DNA of 64,000 nt from Desulfobacteraceae bacterium. Lineage in GTDB: Bacteria > Desulfobacterota > Desulfobacteria > Desulfobacterales > Desulfobacteraceae. Every line of letters begins with the position of its first letter. Within the stretch, counting starts at the first letter, position 1. Below the pieces are notes generated by a model. That model worked only from the letters and a program-made list of their open reading frames with translations. It had not been told where the DNA came from and did not search any database. Shown here in pieces: positions 19,173 through 28,192 of the stretch. The position numbers and the translations under genes are program-made. The stretch lies in contig JAAELK010000120.1 of assembly GCA_024226935.1 (NCBI GenBank), positions 79,024 to 143,023 of the forward strand. Direction: 5' to 3'.

Positions 19173-20353
19173 TTGGAATTTCAAAGCTTTATTGTGCAAC
19201 TGTTGAACCGTCCGATACCCTGAGATACTCAAGAGATTCCGGACAACTGCCCTCCCATCTTCTGCAGTTTTCAAAGGATAAAAAACCAGTAGTAGTCTGG
19301 AACATGACCAGAAGATGTAATTTAAAATGTGTCCATTGTTATGCCAGAAGTGAAGATATTTCCTATGACAATGAGTTGAACCACGAACAATGCATCTCAA
19401 TGATTGATGATCTTGCAAAATTTGGAGTGCCGGTCCTCCTTTTTTCCGGAGGGGAACCCCTCGTCCATCCAAGACTTCTGGAATATGCAAACTATGCAGT
19501 CAGCAAAGGGATGAGAGCTGTCATTTCAACAAACGGAACCCTGATCACAAAAGAAAAAGCAAAAGCATTGAAGGAGATCGGTCTTTCCTATGTGGGGATC
19601 AGCCTGGATGGTCTTGAGGCAACCCATGACAAGTTCAGAGGTGTCACAGGATCATTTAAACGTGCCATGGAAGCCATTGACAACTGCCAGGAAGCCGGCA
19701 TAAAAGTGGGGGTGAGGTTCACCATCAACAAACAAAATGTCCAGGATATCCCTGGTATTTTTGACCTTCTTGAAGATAAAAATATACCCAGGGCCTGTTT
19801 TTATCATCTGGTCTACTCGGGAAGAGGCTCTGAAATTGCCAAGGAAGATCTCTCCCACGAAGAAACCCGTAAGGTATTGGACCTGATCATGGACAGAACC
19901 CGGGATCTCCACAACCGAAACCATCCCAAGGAAATACTTACCGTGGACAACCATGCCGACGGTCCCTATTTGTACCAGCGCCTCCAGAAAGAAAACCCGG
20001 AACGGGCTGCTCAAGTTTTGGAACTGCTTGAAATGAATGAAGGCAACAATTCGGGACGGGGCATCGGCTGTATCTCCTGGGACGGCCAGGTCCACCCGGA
20101 TCAGTTCTGGCGTGAAAAAACCCTGGGAAATATCAAAGACCAACCCTTTTCTAAAATCTGGGTAGATCCTGAAAACAAATTTTTAATGCAGATGAAAGAA
20201 AAGAAAAAACATGTCAAGGGCAGATGTGCCCAGTGTAAATGGCTTGATATCTGTGCTGGCAATTTCAGGGCAAGGGCGGAATCGGTTGCCGATGACCCAT
20301 GGGATTCAGATCCTGCATGCTATCTGACAGACGATGAGATAAAAAAAGACTAA
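19169..20353 (+). CDS. ahbC: Radical SAM 12,18-didecarboxysiroheme deacetylase
   Basis: Alternative (siroheme-dependent) heme pathway: removes the two acetate side chains of didecarboxysiroheme to give Fe-coproporphyrin III. The radical SAM cluster motif is TRRCNLKCVHCYA near residue 47. GGEPLVHP is the SAM-binding GGE motif near 100. A C-terminal SPASM-like Cys set is seen (CISWDG, GRCAQCKWLDICAGN, DPACYL). It is separated by hemB from a second radical SAM gene, the layout of the ahb pathway in sulfate reducers. Its start overlaps the end of the ClpX-like gene by 4 nt. Confidence 0.9.
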   Translation: MIGISKLYCATVEPSDTLRYSRDSGQLPSHLLQFSKDKKPVVVWNMTRRCNLKCVHCYARSEDISYDNELNHEQCISMIDDLAKFGVPVLLFSGGEPLVHPRLLEYANYAVSKGMRAVISTNGTLITKEKAKALKEIGLSYVGISLDGLEATHDKFRGVTGSFKRAMEAIDNCQEAGIKVGVRFTINKQNVQDIPGIFDLLEDKNIPRACFYHLVYSGRGSEIAKEDLSHEETRKVLDLIMDRTRDLHNRNHPKEILTVDNHADGPYLYQRLQKENPERAAQVLELLEMNEGNNSGRGIGCISWDGQVHPDQFWREKTLGNIKDQPFSKIWVDPENKFLMQMKEKKKHVKGRCAQCKWLDICAGNFRARAESVADDPWDSDPACYLTDDEIKKD

Positions 20354-20373
20354 ATCAAAAAGGAGAAAAAATA

Positions 20374-21348
20374 ATGCTCTTTCCAGATTCCAGGGGCAGA
20401 CGGTTGCGGGCAAACCCCAATTTTAGACGGATGATCCGGGAAACCAAAATATCCCGGGATGATTTAATCCTGCCTTTGTTTGCTATTGAAGGCAAATCTG
20501 TTAAAAAACCCATTGAATCCATGCCGGGTCAGTTTCAGCTGTCCTGTGATAATATTGTTAAAACAGCTCAACAGGCCCAGGAAGCAGGCGTACCTGCCAT
20601 TATACTTTTTGGTGTAGCCGATAAAAAAGATTCACTGGCCACAAGAGCCTATGCAAAAGATTCCATTGTCCAAAAGGCAGTTGCCGCAGTCAAGGCAAAG
20701 GTACCGGATATCACGGTAATCACCGATGTCTGTTTGTGTGCCTACACCGACCACGGCCATTGCGGCGTTATGGACAAAGGGATCATTGACAATGATGCCT
20801 CTCTTGATCTTCTAGCTAAAACTGCTCTTTCCCACGTGGAAGCAGGAGCTGATATGGTAGCCCCCTCCGATATGATGGACGGACGGGTGGCTGAAATCCG
20901 CCAGACCCTGGATGAAGAAAATTTTTCCCACATTCCCATCATGTCCTATGCTGTAAAGTATTCCTCTGCCTTTTATGGTCCCTTCCGGGAAGCAGCCGAT
21001 TGCGCCCCCCAGTTCGGAGATCGAAAGACCTACCAGATGGATCCTGGCAATGCCCTAGAAGCCATCAGGGAAGCCACCATGGATATTGAAGAAGGGGCCG
21101 ACATCATCATGGTAAAACCGGCTCTTTCCTACCTGGATATTATCTACCGACTCAAACAGGAAATTGATCTTCCCATTGCAGCCTACAACGTCAGCGGCGA
21201 ATACAGCATGATGAAAGCCGGAGAAATGATGGGTTGGGTAGATGCAAAGGAGGTGATCATGGAAACCCTGATTTCAATTAAGCGGGCCGGAGCTGATCTG
21301 ATATTGACCTATTCAGCCCTTGATGTTGCAAGGGAGTTGAACGCATAA
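20374..21348 (+). CDS. hemB: Delta-aminolevulinic acid dehydratase (porphobilinogen synthase)
   Basis: Condenses two 5-aminolevulinate to porphobilinogen. The zinc-type Cys triad is in DVCLCAYTDHGHCG near residues 120-132. Schiff-base lysines are in YAVKYSSAFYGPF near 194 and IIMVKPALSYLD near 248. Length 324 aa is normal. Its last base overlaps the ahbD start. It supplies the tetrapyrrole precursor for the flanking siroheme-to-heme enzymes. Confidence 0.98.
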   Translation: MLFPDSRGRRLRANPNFRRMIRETKISRDDLILPLFAIEGKSVKKPIESMPGQFQLSCDNIVKTAQQAQEAGVPAIILFGVADKKDSLATRAYAKDSIVQKAVAAVKAKVPDITVITDVCLCAYTDHGHCGVMDKGIIDNDASLDLLAKTALSHVEAGADMVAPSDMMDGRVAEIRQTLDEENFSHIPIMSYAVKYSSAFYGPFREAADCAPQFGDRKTYQMDPGNALEAIREATMDIEEGADIIMVKPALSYLDIIYRLKQEIDLPIAAYNVSGEYSMMKAGEMMGWVDAKEVIMETLISIKRAGADLILTYSALDVARELNA

Positions 21349-22475
21349 TGAATCATCCCCATTCACACGGCAAGTTAGAATACCCCCAGGGCGGGCACAG
21401 CGCAACAAAGACAACCGATAATGCCAATACCATCCGCCTGGTTGCCTGGGAAACCACCCGCAGATGTAACTTGAAATGCAAGCATTGCAGGGCTGTTGCA
21501 GAAGATCATCCCTATGATGGTGAACTTTCCACCCAAGCCTCCTTTAAGCTTTTAGACCAGATCAGGGAAGTGGGAACACCCATCATCATCCTCACCGGTG
21601 GTGAACCCCTGCTCCGGGAGGATATCTTCGATATAGCCGCCCATGGAACTAAGATTGGGTTGAAAATGGTCATGGCACCCAATGGAACCCTGATCACCCC
21701 GGCAACAGCTGAAAAACTCAAAGCCTGCGGCATAAAACGAATCAGCGTCAGCCTGGATGGATCCACCCCCCAAACCCATGATGATTTCAGGGGCCTTGAA
21801 AATGCCTTTAGCGATGCCATCCGGGGCATAGAAATTGCCAAGAAAGCAGGCCTGGAATTTCAAATAAACACCACCATCACCAAAACCAATCTGGATGAAA
21901 TTCCAAAGATTTTAAGCCTGGCAGAATCTTTGGGAGCTGTTGCCCACCATATTTTCCTTTTAGTACCCACGGGCCGTGGAAAATATATTGCTGATTCAAC
22001 CATTGATGCAAAAGAATATGAACAAACCCTGAACTGGTTCTATGATCAACAAGATAAAGTAAACCTACAGCTCAAAGCCACCTGCGCCCCCCACTACTAT
22101 AGAATTTTACGCCAGCGGGCAAAGGCGGAGGGTAAAAAAGTCACCTTTGAAACCCATGGATTGGATGCTGTTACCAGGGGTTGCCTTGCCGGTACCGGCT
22201 TTTGTTTTGTCTCCCATGTGGGCCGGGTTCAAACCTGCGGATTTTTAGACGTGACCTGCGGAGATATCACAAACCAGACTTTCAAAGAGGTCTGGGATAA
22301 TTCAACCGTATTTAATAAACTCAGAAATTTTAATAATCTTGAAAATAAATGCGGGATATGTGAATACAAAAAAGTTTGCGGCGGCTGCCGGGCCCGTGCC
22401 TATGAAGCCACAGGCAATTATCTTGATCAAGAACCCCTGTGTTCCCATCAACCACGAAAATTAACTCAAAAATAA
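21348..22475 (+). CDS. ahbD: Radical SAM heme synthase (Fe-coproporphyrin decarboxylase)
   Basis: Last step of the siroheme-dependent pathway: oxidative decarboxylation of two propionates to vinyls, giving heme b. Radical SAM motif TRRCNLKCKHCRA near residue 37, GGEPLLRED near 84, and a C-terminal SPASM-type Cys cluster (CLAGTGFCFVS, KCGICEYKKVCGGCRAR). The His-rich N-terminus MNHPHSHGK is unusual but short. It overlaps hemB at the stop/start, and a strong terminator follows 25 bp after its stop. Confidence 0.9.
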   Translation: MNHPHSHGKLEYPQGGHSATKTTDNANTIRLVAWETTRRCNLKCKHCRAVAEDHPYDGELSTQASFKLLDQIREVGTPIIILTGGEPLLREDIFDIAAHGTKIGLKMVMAPNGTLITPATAEKLKACGIKRISVSLDGSTPQTHDDFRGLENAFSDAIRGIEIAKKAGLEFQINTTITKTNLDEIPKILSLAESLGAVAHHIFLLVPTGRGKYIADSTIDAKEYEQTLNWFYDQQDKVNLQLKATCAPHYYRILRQRAKAEGKKVTFETHGLDAVTRGCLAGTGFCFVSHVGRVQTCGFLDVTCGDITNQTFKEVWDNSTVFNKLRNFNNLENKCGICEYKKVCGGCRARAYEATGNYLDQEPLCSHQPRKLTQK

Positions 22476-22500
22476 AACAAGCTTAATTTTATCCCCCATA

Positions 22501-22535
22501 AAACCGGCAGGAGCCACTCCCCTGCCGGTTTTTTT
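22501..22535 (+). terminator. Rho-independent terminator of the ahbC-hemB-ahbD unit
   Basis: GC-rich stem AACCGGCAGG / CCTGCCGGTT with a loop of about 9 nt, followed by an uninterrupted run of seven T. The remaining gap to the next promoter holds only a pyrimidine-rich stretch. Confidence 0.93.
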
Positions 22536-22594
22536 ATTCCTTTTTTTTCACCCCCCTGGTAAAATTTATCACCACTTCCTAATTGGTTTTCTTC

Positions 22595-22623
22595 TTGACA
22601 AATGCTCCGGATTTCGTGATAAA
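22595..22623 (+). promoter_or_regulatory. Candidate sigma-70 promoter for the Slam/FecR/CHASE2 unit
   Basis: A perfect -35 TTGACA (22595-22600), a 17-bp spacer, and GATAAA (22618-22623, four of six matches to TATAAT). The start would give a leader of roughly 45 nt before the ATG at 22677. It sits between the ahbD terminator and the first gene of the unit, so the unit is probably transcribed separately from the heme genes. Confidence 0.55.
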
Positions 22624-22676
22624 CTTACAAAGCTGTTTCTTTATACAGATCAATTCAAATCAAGCCAGGACTTTTT

Positions 22677-24011
22677 ATGGTTAGAATCGGAACCATCATT
22701 CTGATATTCTTTTTTTGTGTTGGATTTTCAGAGATCCAGGCAACACCTGGGAATCCCATCTCCTTTGACGATTACCTGAAACAAGGAATTGACGATTTTA
22801 AATCCCAGAAATATCGTCAGGCCTATGAAGTCCTGTTAGAGGCTTTTAACCTGAATCCCGGTAATTACGAGGTCAATTTTTACCTGGGACGTGCTGCATT
22901 TGAAATCCATAATTACGAAATGGCCGTCATGATTTACGAAAGGGCCTTGATTATAAACCCGAAAAACCTTCGAGTCAAACTTGAAATGGCAAGATCCTAC
23001 CAGAAATTAGGAATGAACGATATGGCCCGAAAATACTGCAACGAGGTATTACTCACAGACCCACCCCAGGCCGTCAAACTAAATATTGAAACGTTTTTAG
23101 CCTATATTGACCGGACCGAACAAAAACATTTTTTCCGGGGCACCCTTTCCCTGGGGGTTGACTGGAATGATAATATATGGGCAAGTCCTACCGATGATGC
23201 TATCGCCACTATTATCGGCGAAATAACCCTGACCGGAAAATCCGCCCAGGAGACCCAGGATACTATTTTCCTGGGAATCGGCGAACTGAATCATACCTAT
23301 ATATTCCCCTATTCAAATTTTGCATGGCAGAGCAACTTATCTGTATACAAAGCCATCTACAACAAAGAAAACGACCTTGACACCCTTTACCTGAACATTG
23401 AATCAGGGCCTGAATATATCAAAGGCAAAGGAATAACCGGCCTGTTATTCACGACGGAGCATCTGGATCTCGGAAAATCAAAATATTTAACTTCCCTGGG
23501 AGTAAAAACCTTTTATAGATATATGTTCACCCCCTCTTTCGTCCTTTCTCCAAGCCTTGCCTATAAAAACAAAACCTATGAAAAAGATTCTAAAAAAAAT
23601 GCCGATAATCTGGACCTTGCCATTGATACCGCCTTTTTAACCAAAGGATTTTGGGTTGACACCACCCTGGGATATGAACACGAAAGTGCGGCAGATAATG
23701 AACACAGCTACAATCGTTACAAACTATGCCTTGATATTAACCGGGAGCTTGGCCGTGGATTCACCGCCTTTGCCTCCTATAATTTTTTCCATACCCGGTA
23801 CGACGATGCGCAATACCTGTTTAATAAAGCCAGAAAAGACAACATCCATTATCTTGGCTGCGGCCTGAAAAAAAGACTCTGGCAATCTTCCGACCGACGC
23901 CAAAGCCTTGCCCTCACCCTTGGATATCAATATACAAACTCCCAATCTAACCTGGACTTATATCAGTACACCAGAAATGTTGTTAATTCTTCTATGGAAT
24001 ACCGTTTTTAA
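22677..24011 (+). CDS. Slam-like outer-membrane protein (TPR + DUF560-type beta-barrel)
   Basis: Of 444 aa. A signal peptide (about 1-22) is followed by three TPR-like repeats to about residue 150 (for example KYRQAYEVLLEAFNLNPGNY, NYEMAVMIYERALIINPKN). The rest is amphipathic beta-strands in OMP style, with aromatic strand ends and C-terminal YRF. The barrel opening FRGTLSLGVDWNDNIWASP resembles the start of the Slam (DUF560) barrel. Slam proteins move surface lipoproteins or soluble partners across the outer membrane (type XI secretion). The next gene ends with a TbpB-like barrel signature, the kind of cargo Slam recognises. A generic TPR porin remains possible. Confidence 0.72.
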   Translation: MVRIGTIILIFFFCVGFSEIQATPGNPISFDDYLKQGIDDFKSQKYRQAYEVLLEAFNLNPGNYEVNFYLGRAAFEIHNYEMAVMIYERALIINPKNLRVKLEMARSYQKLGMNDMARKYCNEVLLTDPPQAVKLNIETFLAYIDRTEQKHFFRGTLSLGVDWNDNIWASPTDDAIATIIGEITLTGKSAQETQDTIFLGIGELNHTYIFPYSNFAWQSNLSVYKAIYNKENDLDTLYLNIESGPEYIKGKGITGLLFTTEHLDLGKSKYLTSLGVKTFYRYMFTPSFVLSPSLAYKNKTYEKDSKKNADNLDLAIDTAFLTKGFWVDTTLGYEHESAADNEHSYNRYKLCLDINRELGRGFTAFASYNFFHTRYDDAQYLFNKARKDNIHYLGCGLKKRLWQSSDRRQSLALTLGYQYTNSQSNLDLYQYTRNVVNSSMEYRF

Positions 24012-24023
24012 TTAGGAGGAATT

Positions 24024-26117
24024 ATGAAACAGCAATTATTTAGTATCCTGGTAATGCTCTTTATAACTGCCCTTATTTTGGCAGTTTCCCCCACAATTGT
24101 TTTTTGTCTGCCCGATAATCCCATTGGAAAAGTTGTAGCCTTAAGGGGAAAAGTCATTGCAGTTCAATCTAATTCCAACTTCAGGACCCTGGAACTGAAA
24201 TCTCCTGTTTTTCTTCAGGATACCATTAAAACCACCCAGGGTAGAACCCAATTAATGTTCGACGACAACACTCTGATCACCCTGGGCCGCAACACCGAAA
24301 TGATCATAAAAGAATATCAATGGAAGGCAGGAGATCCCGATTCCGGCATTAAAACCCAGATCAGAGCCGGAAGCTTCCGGGTAATGGGAGGGGCTATCAC
24401 CCGGGATGCACCAAAAAACTTTATAACCCAAACACCTGCTGCCACCATTGGCATCAGGGGCTCCATGTATGCTGGCCTTGTCCAGGGGAAATCTTTGACT
24501 CTGGTATTTCAGGGAGGAAAAAGTATCTATGTGACAAATAGGATGGGCAGGGTGGATATTGACAGGCCAGGATACGGCACCATCGTAAAAAATGCGGCAA
24601 AGGCCCCTGCAAAACCTGCAAAAATGGATAAAAAAGCCCTCCAAAAGATAGAAGGGGAGCTGGCCGTCAATGCCAAAGAGACAGAGGAAAAAACAGACCA
24701 GGAAAGTGATTCCCAAACTCAATTGGCCGATTTAGATATGGAAGGTTCAGAAGAGACCTTAGAAAATCCAGCCCCCGACAATACCATTGACAATATTAAG
24801 ATGACAGTGGCCCAGGATACCGAGGAGATCACCGATTCAGCCCAAATAGACTCCATAATTTCCGGTACCATCCCCTCCACCGGAATCTGGACCTATACTG
24901 GAACTCTCCAGGACACGACTGATGCCACGGACAAAGAAAATGTAACGGTCACCGTCAACTGGGACAATAAGCGTTTTCTTGCCATTGAAGAAGACCCCGA
25001 CCATCCCGATAATGCTACCCATGGATTTGCCTTTGGAGAGGTGACCGATTCTGGTGAAATCATCAATGTCGTGGTACTGGGCACCGACGATTATGATAAT
25101 AGCGGACAGATCAGAACCATGACAGGATCTGAAACATCCGGTCAGATCTATGGTAGCGCCCAGGAATCTGCCATTATAAACCTGGAAGGGCATGATATTG
25201 ACATCCAGAACCAGACAATCCAGAAAGCCTGGTCCGATACCGTGGAAGTATCAGTGGACACCAAGGCTTCCAACTCCAACTCGGGCACAGCCACCTGGAA
25301 CGGTTTTTTTACCGGAGTGGGAGAAGACATGGATGATCCAGATACTGATAGAGTCGCCTTTGCCAATGAGGATTCATCCGATTTTAAAATGACGGTGAAC
25401 AAAGATGATGGTACTTTTTCCGGCTCCATGTCAGGAGATGATTTTCTAGGGTCCACCAATCAGATAAATTCCATCACCCTTGGAGGAGGTAAAACCAAGT
25501 CAGTTTATATATCAGATGACAAGTTGGCAGGTATCCTGGACGGAACCATTTCAAACTCATCGGGTAGTTCCAATTTAAAAACCTATGGAAATTTCATGAT
25601 CTCCTCCATGGAAACCCAATTGTCCGACAACACCAATTGGGGATACTGGGAAGCCGCCTATGAAGAAGCGGGAACCGGAAAAGACTTTCATATCCACGAC
25701 CCAGGGGCCTTTTGGATTGCCGGCGCACAAACCCCAGCTTCTGCTGTGCAAAGTTTAATATCATCCAATTTTTCCGCCACCTATGAAGGTGGTGCCCAGG
25801 GTGTAAAGTTTGATAGTTCCGGTCAAATGACAAGCTTGACAAACGGACAGACCAGCCTGACAATTGAGTTTGGTTCCGGCACCTACACACCCGTACATGG
25901 AACCATCAGCTTTGATGAAAAGACCCTTGATGTAGAGAGTTCAACATTAGTTAACAACCTGGGATTTTCCGGTAGCATAACCGACGCTGAGTCAGGCTCC
26001 ATGGTCAACGGGACTTTTTTTGGGGATAATGCCCAGGGGATAGGCGGTAATTTTTCCGCCACCTTCACCAACGGCGCCACCACCACCTACCAGGGGATTT
26101 TTGCAGGAGATCGTTAA
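24024..26117 (+). CDS. Secreted FecR-domain protein with C-terminal TbpB-like barrel
   Basis: Of 697 aa. N-terminal signal sequence (about 1-30, ending IVFCLPDN), then a FecR domain at about 35-175 (GKVVALRGKVIAVQ, DTIKTTQGRTQLMFDDNTLITLG, ATIGIRGSMY). An acidic, low-complexity linker (180-270) is followed by beta-rich Gly/Ser/Thr-rich sequence. The end carries GTFFGDNAQGIGGNFSATF...YQGIFAGDR, matching the GxFxGxxAxxxGGxF...GxFxGxR signature of TbpB/HpuA-type barrels. Earlier WGYW and FWIAGAQTP patterns are also seen. The residues before the signal-region Cys (I-V-F-C) do not fit a lipobox. It has a strong AGGAGG site and sits 12 bp after the Slam-like gene. Confidence 0.75.
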   Translation: MKQQLFSILVMLFITALILAVSPTIVFCLPDNPIGKVVALRGKVIAVQSNSNFRTLELKSPVFLQDTIKTTQGRTQLMFDDNTLITLGRNTEMIIKEYQWKAGDPDSGIKTQIRAGSFRVMGGAITRDAPKNFITQTPAATIGIRGSMYAGLVQGKSLTLVFQGGKSIYVTNRMGRVDIDRPGYGTIVKNAAKAPAKPAKMDKKALQKIEGELAVNAKETEEKTDQESDSQTQLADLDMEGSEETLENPAPDNTIDNIKMTVAQDTEEITDSAQIDSIISGTIPSTGIWTYTGTLQDTTDATDKENVTVTVNWDNKRFLAIEEDPDHPDNATHGFAFGEVTDSGEIINVVVLGTDDYDNSGQIRTMTGSETSGQIYGSAQESAIINLEGHDIDIQNQTIQKAWSDTVEVSVDTKASNSNSGTATWNGFFTGVGEDMDDPDTDRVAFANEDSSDFKMTVNKDDGTFSGSMSGDDFLGSTNQINSITLGGGKTKSVYISDDKLAGILDGTISNSSGSSNLKTYGNFMISSMETQLSDNTNWGYWEAAYEEAGTGKDFHIHDPGAFWIAGAQTPASAVQSLISSNFSATYEGGAQGVKFDSSGQMTSLTNGQTSLTIEFGSGTYTPVHGTISFDEKTLDVESSTLVNNLGFSGSITDAESGSMVNGTFFGDNAQGIGGNFSATFTNGATTTYQGIFAGDR

Positions 26118-26144
26118 ACTTTACAGGATACAGATAAAAACTAA

Positions 26145-28187
26145 ATGAAACTTAATAAAAACCTTTTTTTCTCTCCTTTTTCCATGGGATCTTTATTGAT
26201 TATTTTATCCTGTCTGGTTTTCTATTCCTTTGGCAACCAAAAGCCTGGGTTTTTGTCCGGCCTGGACAATAAAATTGTGGATATCATGTTCCAGATCAGG
26301 GGCCCCCAACCCATTTCCAAGAAAGTGATAATTGTAGATATTGATGAAAAAAGCCTGAAACAACTGGGCCAATGGCCCTGGCCCAGACATATACTGGCCG
26401 ACCTGACACGGGTAATACACAATAACGGTGCCAAAGTCATTGGATTTGATATCGTATTTCCCGAAGCAGACCGAACCTCTCCTGCACGATATCTGGAAAA
26501 GTTAAAACCCATATTAAAAGAGCATATTCCAAACAATTTATTCGAGGATATAATGGAATCCAAAACCCTGGACCATGATATTGACTTTGGAAATGCAGTG
26601 GCCCAAAGCCGGGTAATTCTGGGGTATGCCTTCCAGCTTAAAAATGATGGTCTCAAATCAGCTACCCAGGTACCTTTTTCTTCTGTCCATATTCGCCTGG
26701 TTCCAGAAACACAAGTTTTTAAAAACCTCTCTCTTCTCTCGGCCTACCGGGCTATCTTAAATATTGAATCCGTGTCCACTGCAGCCAGTGAAGGCTTTTT
26801 CAATGTTCTCACAGATGATTCAGGCACCGTACGCCAGGTACCCCTGCTCATGGAGATGGACCAGATCCCCTACCCCTCCCTTGCCCTTGAAACCTGGCGG
26901 TTAGGAATGAAGATCCCCCTTATAACCATCCATACAGACAGCCGGATCAAAACTGTTCCCACCCCTATCCTGGGCCTTGGCCTGGGACACTCATTTATTC
27001 CCACCACCAACAACTGCCAGATGGTTATAAACCACAGGGGACCTTTCAATACCTTTCCCTATATATCGGCTGGAGATCTTTTGGCAGGCCGGTCCCATCC
27101 GGATCTTAAAGATAAATTTATCCTGGTGGGATCTTCTGCCACCGGATTATTTGACCTGAAAGCCACCCCCTTTTCCAGCACCATGCCGGGCATTGAAATC
27201 AATGCCACCATCATTGATAATCTAATACAAGGGGATCCTTTCAAATATGATCTTTTCACGGAAATCGGCATCACCTATCTGCTGATTCTGGCGGGTGGTT
27301 TTCTTCTAAACCTTATACTTTCTTTTTCCCGCCCCCTAACAGGGGCAGTGGGTGCCTTGTTATTTTTTTTGTTTATTTTTGCAGGAAACTATTATTTTTT
27401 CTTTCTCAACAACCAACTCATCGGAATAACCTTTCCCTTCGACACCTTTTTGATCCTCCTGGTCCTGGTCAACATCTTAAACTATGTCCGGGAAGGCCGT
27501 GCCAAACGGTATATCCAAAACGCTTTTTCCCATTATATAGCTCCTGATGTGGTAAAAGCCCTTGTGAAAAATCCCAAACAGCTTTCTTTAGCCGGAGAAC
27601 AAAAAGAACTTACAGTTTTATTTTCGGACATCCGGGGCTTCACCAGTATTTCTGAAAAAATGGACTCCAGAGTCCTTGGAAAATTCATGAACCAATATCT
27701 GACACAAATGAGTCATATCATCATGGAAAACAAAGGCACGGTGGATAAATTCATTGGTGATGCCATCATGGCCTTCTGGGGAGCCCCGAATGATGAACCG
27801 GATCATGCAGGCAAAGCAGTTCAAACAGCCCTTTTAATGAAATCCCACCTGATAAAAAGCAACCAAAAACTAAAGAACCAGGGCATGCCGGAGATTCACG
27901 TTGGTATTGGGATTAATTCAGGTATAATGAGCGTAGGAAATTTTGGCAGCCAGGATCGATTCGATTATACCGTCATGGGAGATAACGTTAACCTGGCATC
28001 CAGACTTGAAGAGATTAATAAAACCTATGGTACCACCATTCTTGTCTCTGAATTTACCAAAGAAAAGCTGAAAGATCGATTTTCCTTTCACTTTATTGAC
28101 AAAGTAATGATCAGGGGGCGCAAACAAAGGGTCCAGATTTATGAACCCTTTGTTAAAGATACACCACCCAGAAAAGATAATTCATAA
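26145..28187 (+). CDS. CHASE2-domain adenylate/guanylate cyclase
   Basis: Of 680 aa. One N-terminal helix, a large extracytoplasmic CHASE2 sensor (about 35-370, VIIVDIDEKSLKQLGQWPWPRHIL, DLKATPFSSTMPGIEINA), then three helices (about 375-450), and a class III cyclase domain from about 485. Metal Asp residues are in FSDIRGFTS and FIGDAIMAFWG. The Lys of VDKFIGD and the Thr of FDYTVMGD are the substrate-specifying pair expected for an adenylate cyclase of class IIIb; RLE carries the transition-state Arg. It follows the FecR-domain gene by 27 bp and ends 5 bp before the convergent phosphofructokinase. Confidence 0.92.
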   Translation: MKLNKNLFFSPFSMGSLLIILSCLVFYSFGNQKPGFLSGLDNKIVDIMFQIRGPQPISKKVIIVDIDEKSLKQLGQWPWPRHILADLTRVIHNNGAKVIGFDIVFPEADRTSPARYLEKLKPILKEHIPNNLFEDIMESKTLDHDIDFGNAVAQSRVILGYAFQLKNDGLKSATQVPFSSVHIRLVPETQVFKNLSLLSAYRAILNIESVSTAASEGFFNVLTDDSGTVRQVPLLMEMDQIPYPSLALETWRLGMKIPLITIHTDSRIKTVPTPILGLGLGHSFIPTTNNCQMVINHRGPFNTFPYISAGDLLAGRSHPDLKDKFILVGSSATGLFDLKATPFSSTMPGIEINATIIDNLIQGDPFKYDLFTEIGITYLLILAGGFLLNLILSFSRPLTGAVGALLFFLFIFAGNYYFFFLNNQLIGITFPFDTFLILLVLVNILNYVREGRAKRYIQNAFSHYIAPDVVKALVKNPKQLSLAGEQKELTVLFSDIRGFTSISEKMDSRVLGKFMNQYLTQMSHIIMENKGTVDKFIGDAIMAFWGAPNDEPDHAGKAVQTALLMKSHLIKSNQKLKNQGMPEIHVGIGINSGIMSVGNFGSQDRFDYTVMGDNVNLASRLEEINKTYGTTILVSEFTKEKLKDRFSFHFIDKVMIRGRKQRVQIYEPFVKDTPPRKDNS

Positions 28188-28192
28188 TCTAT

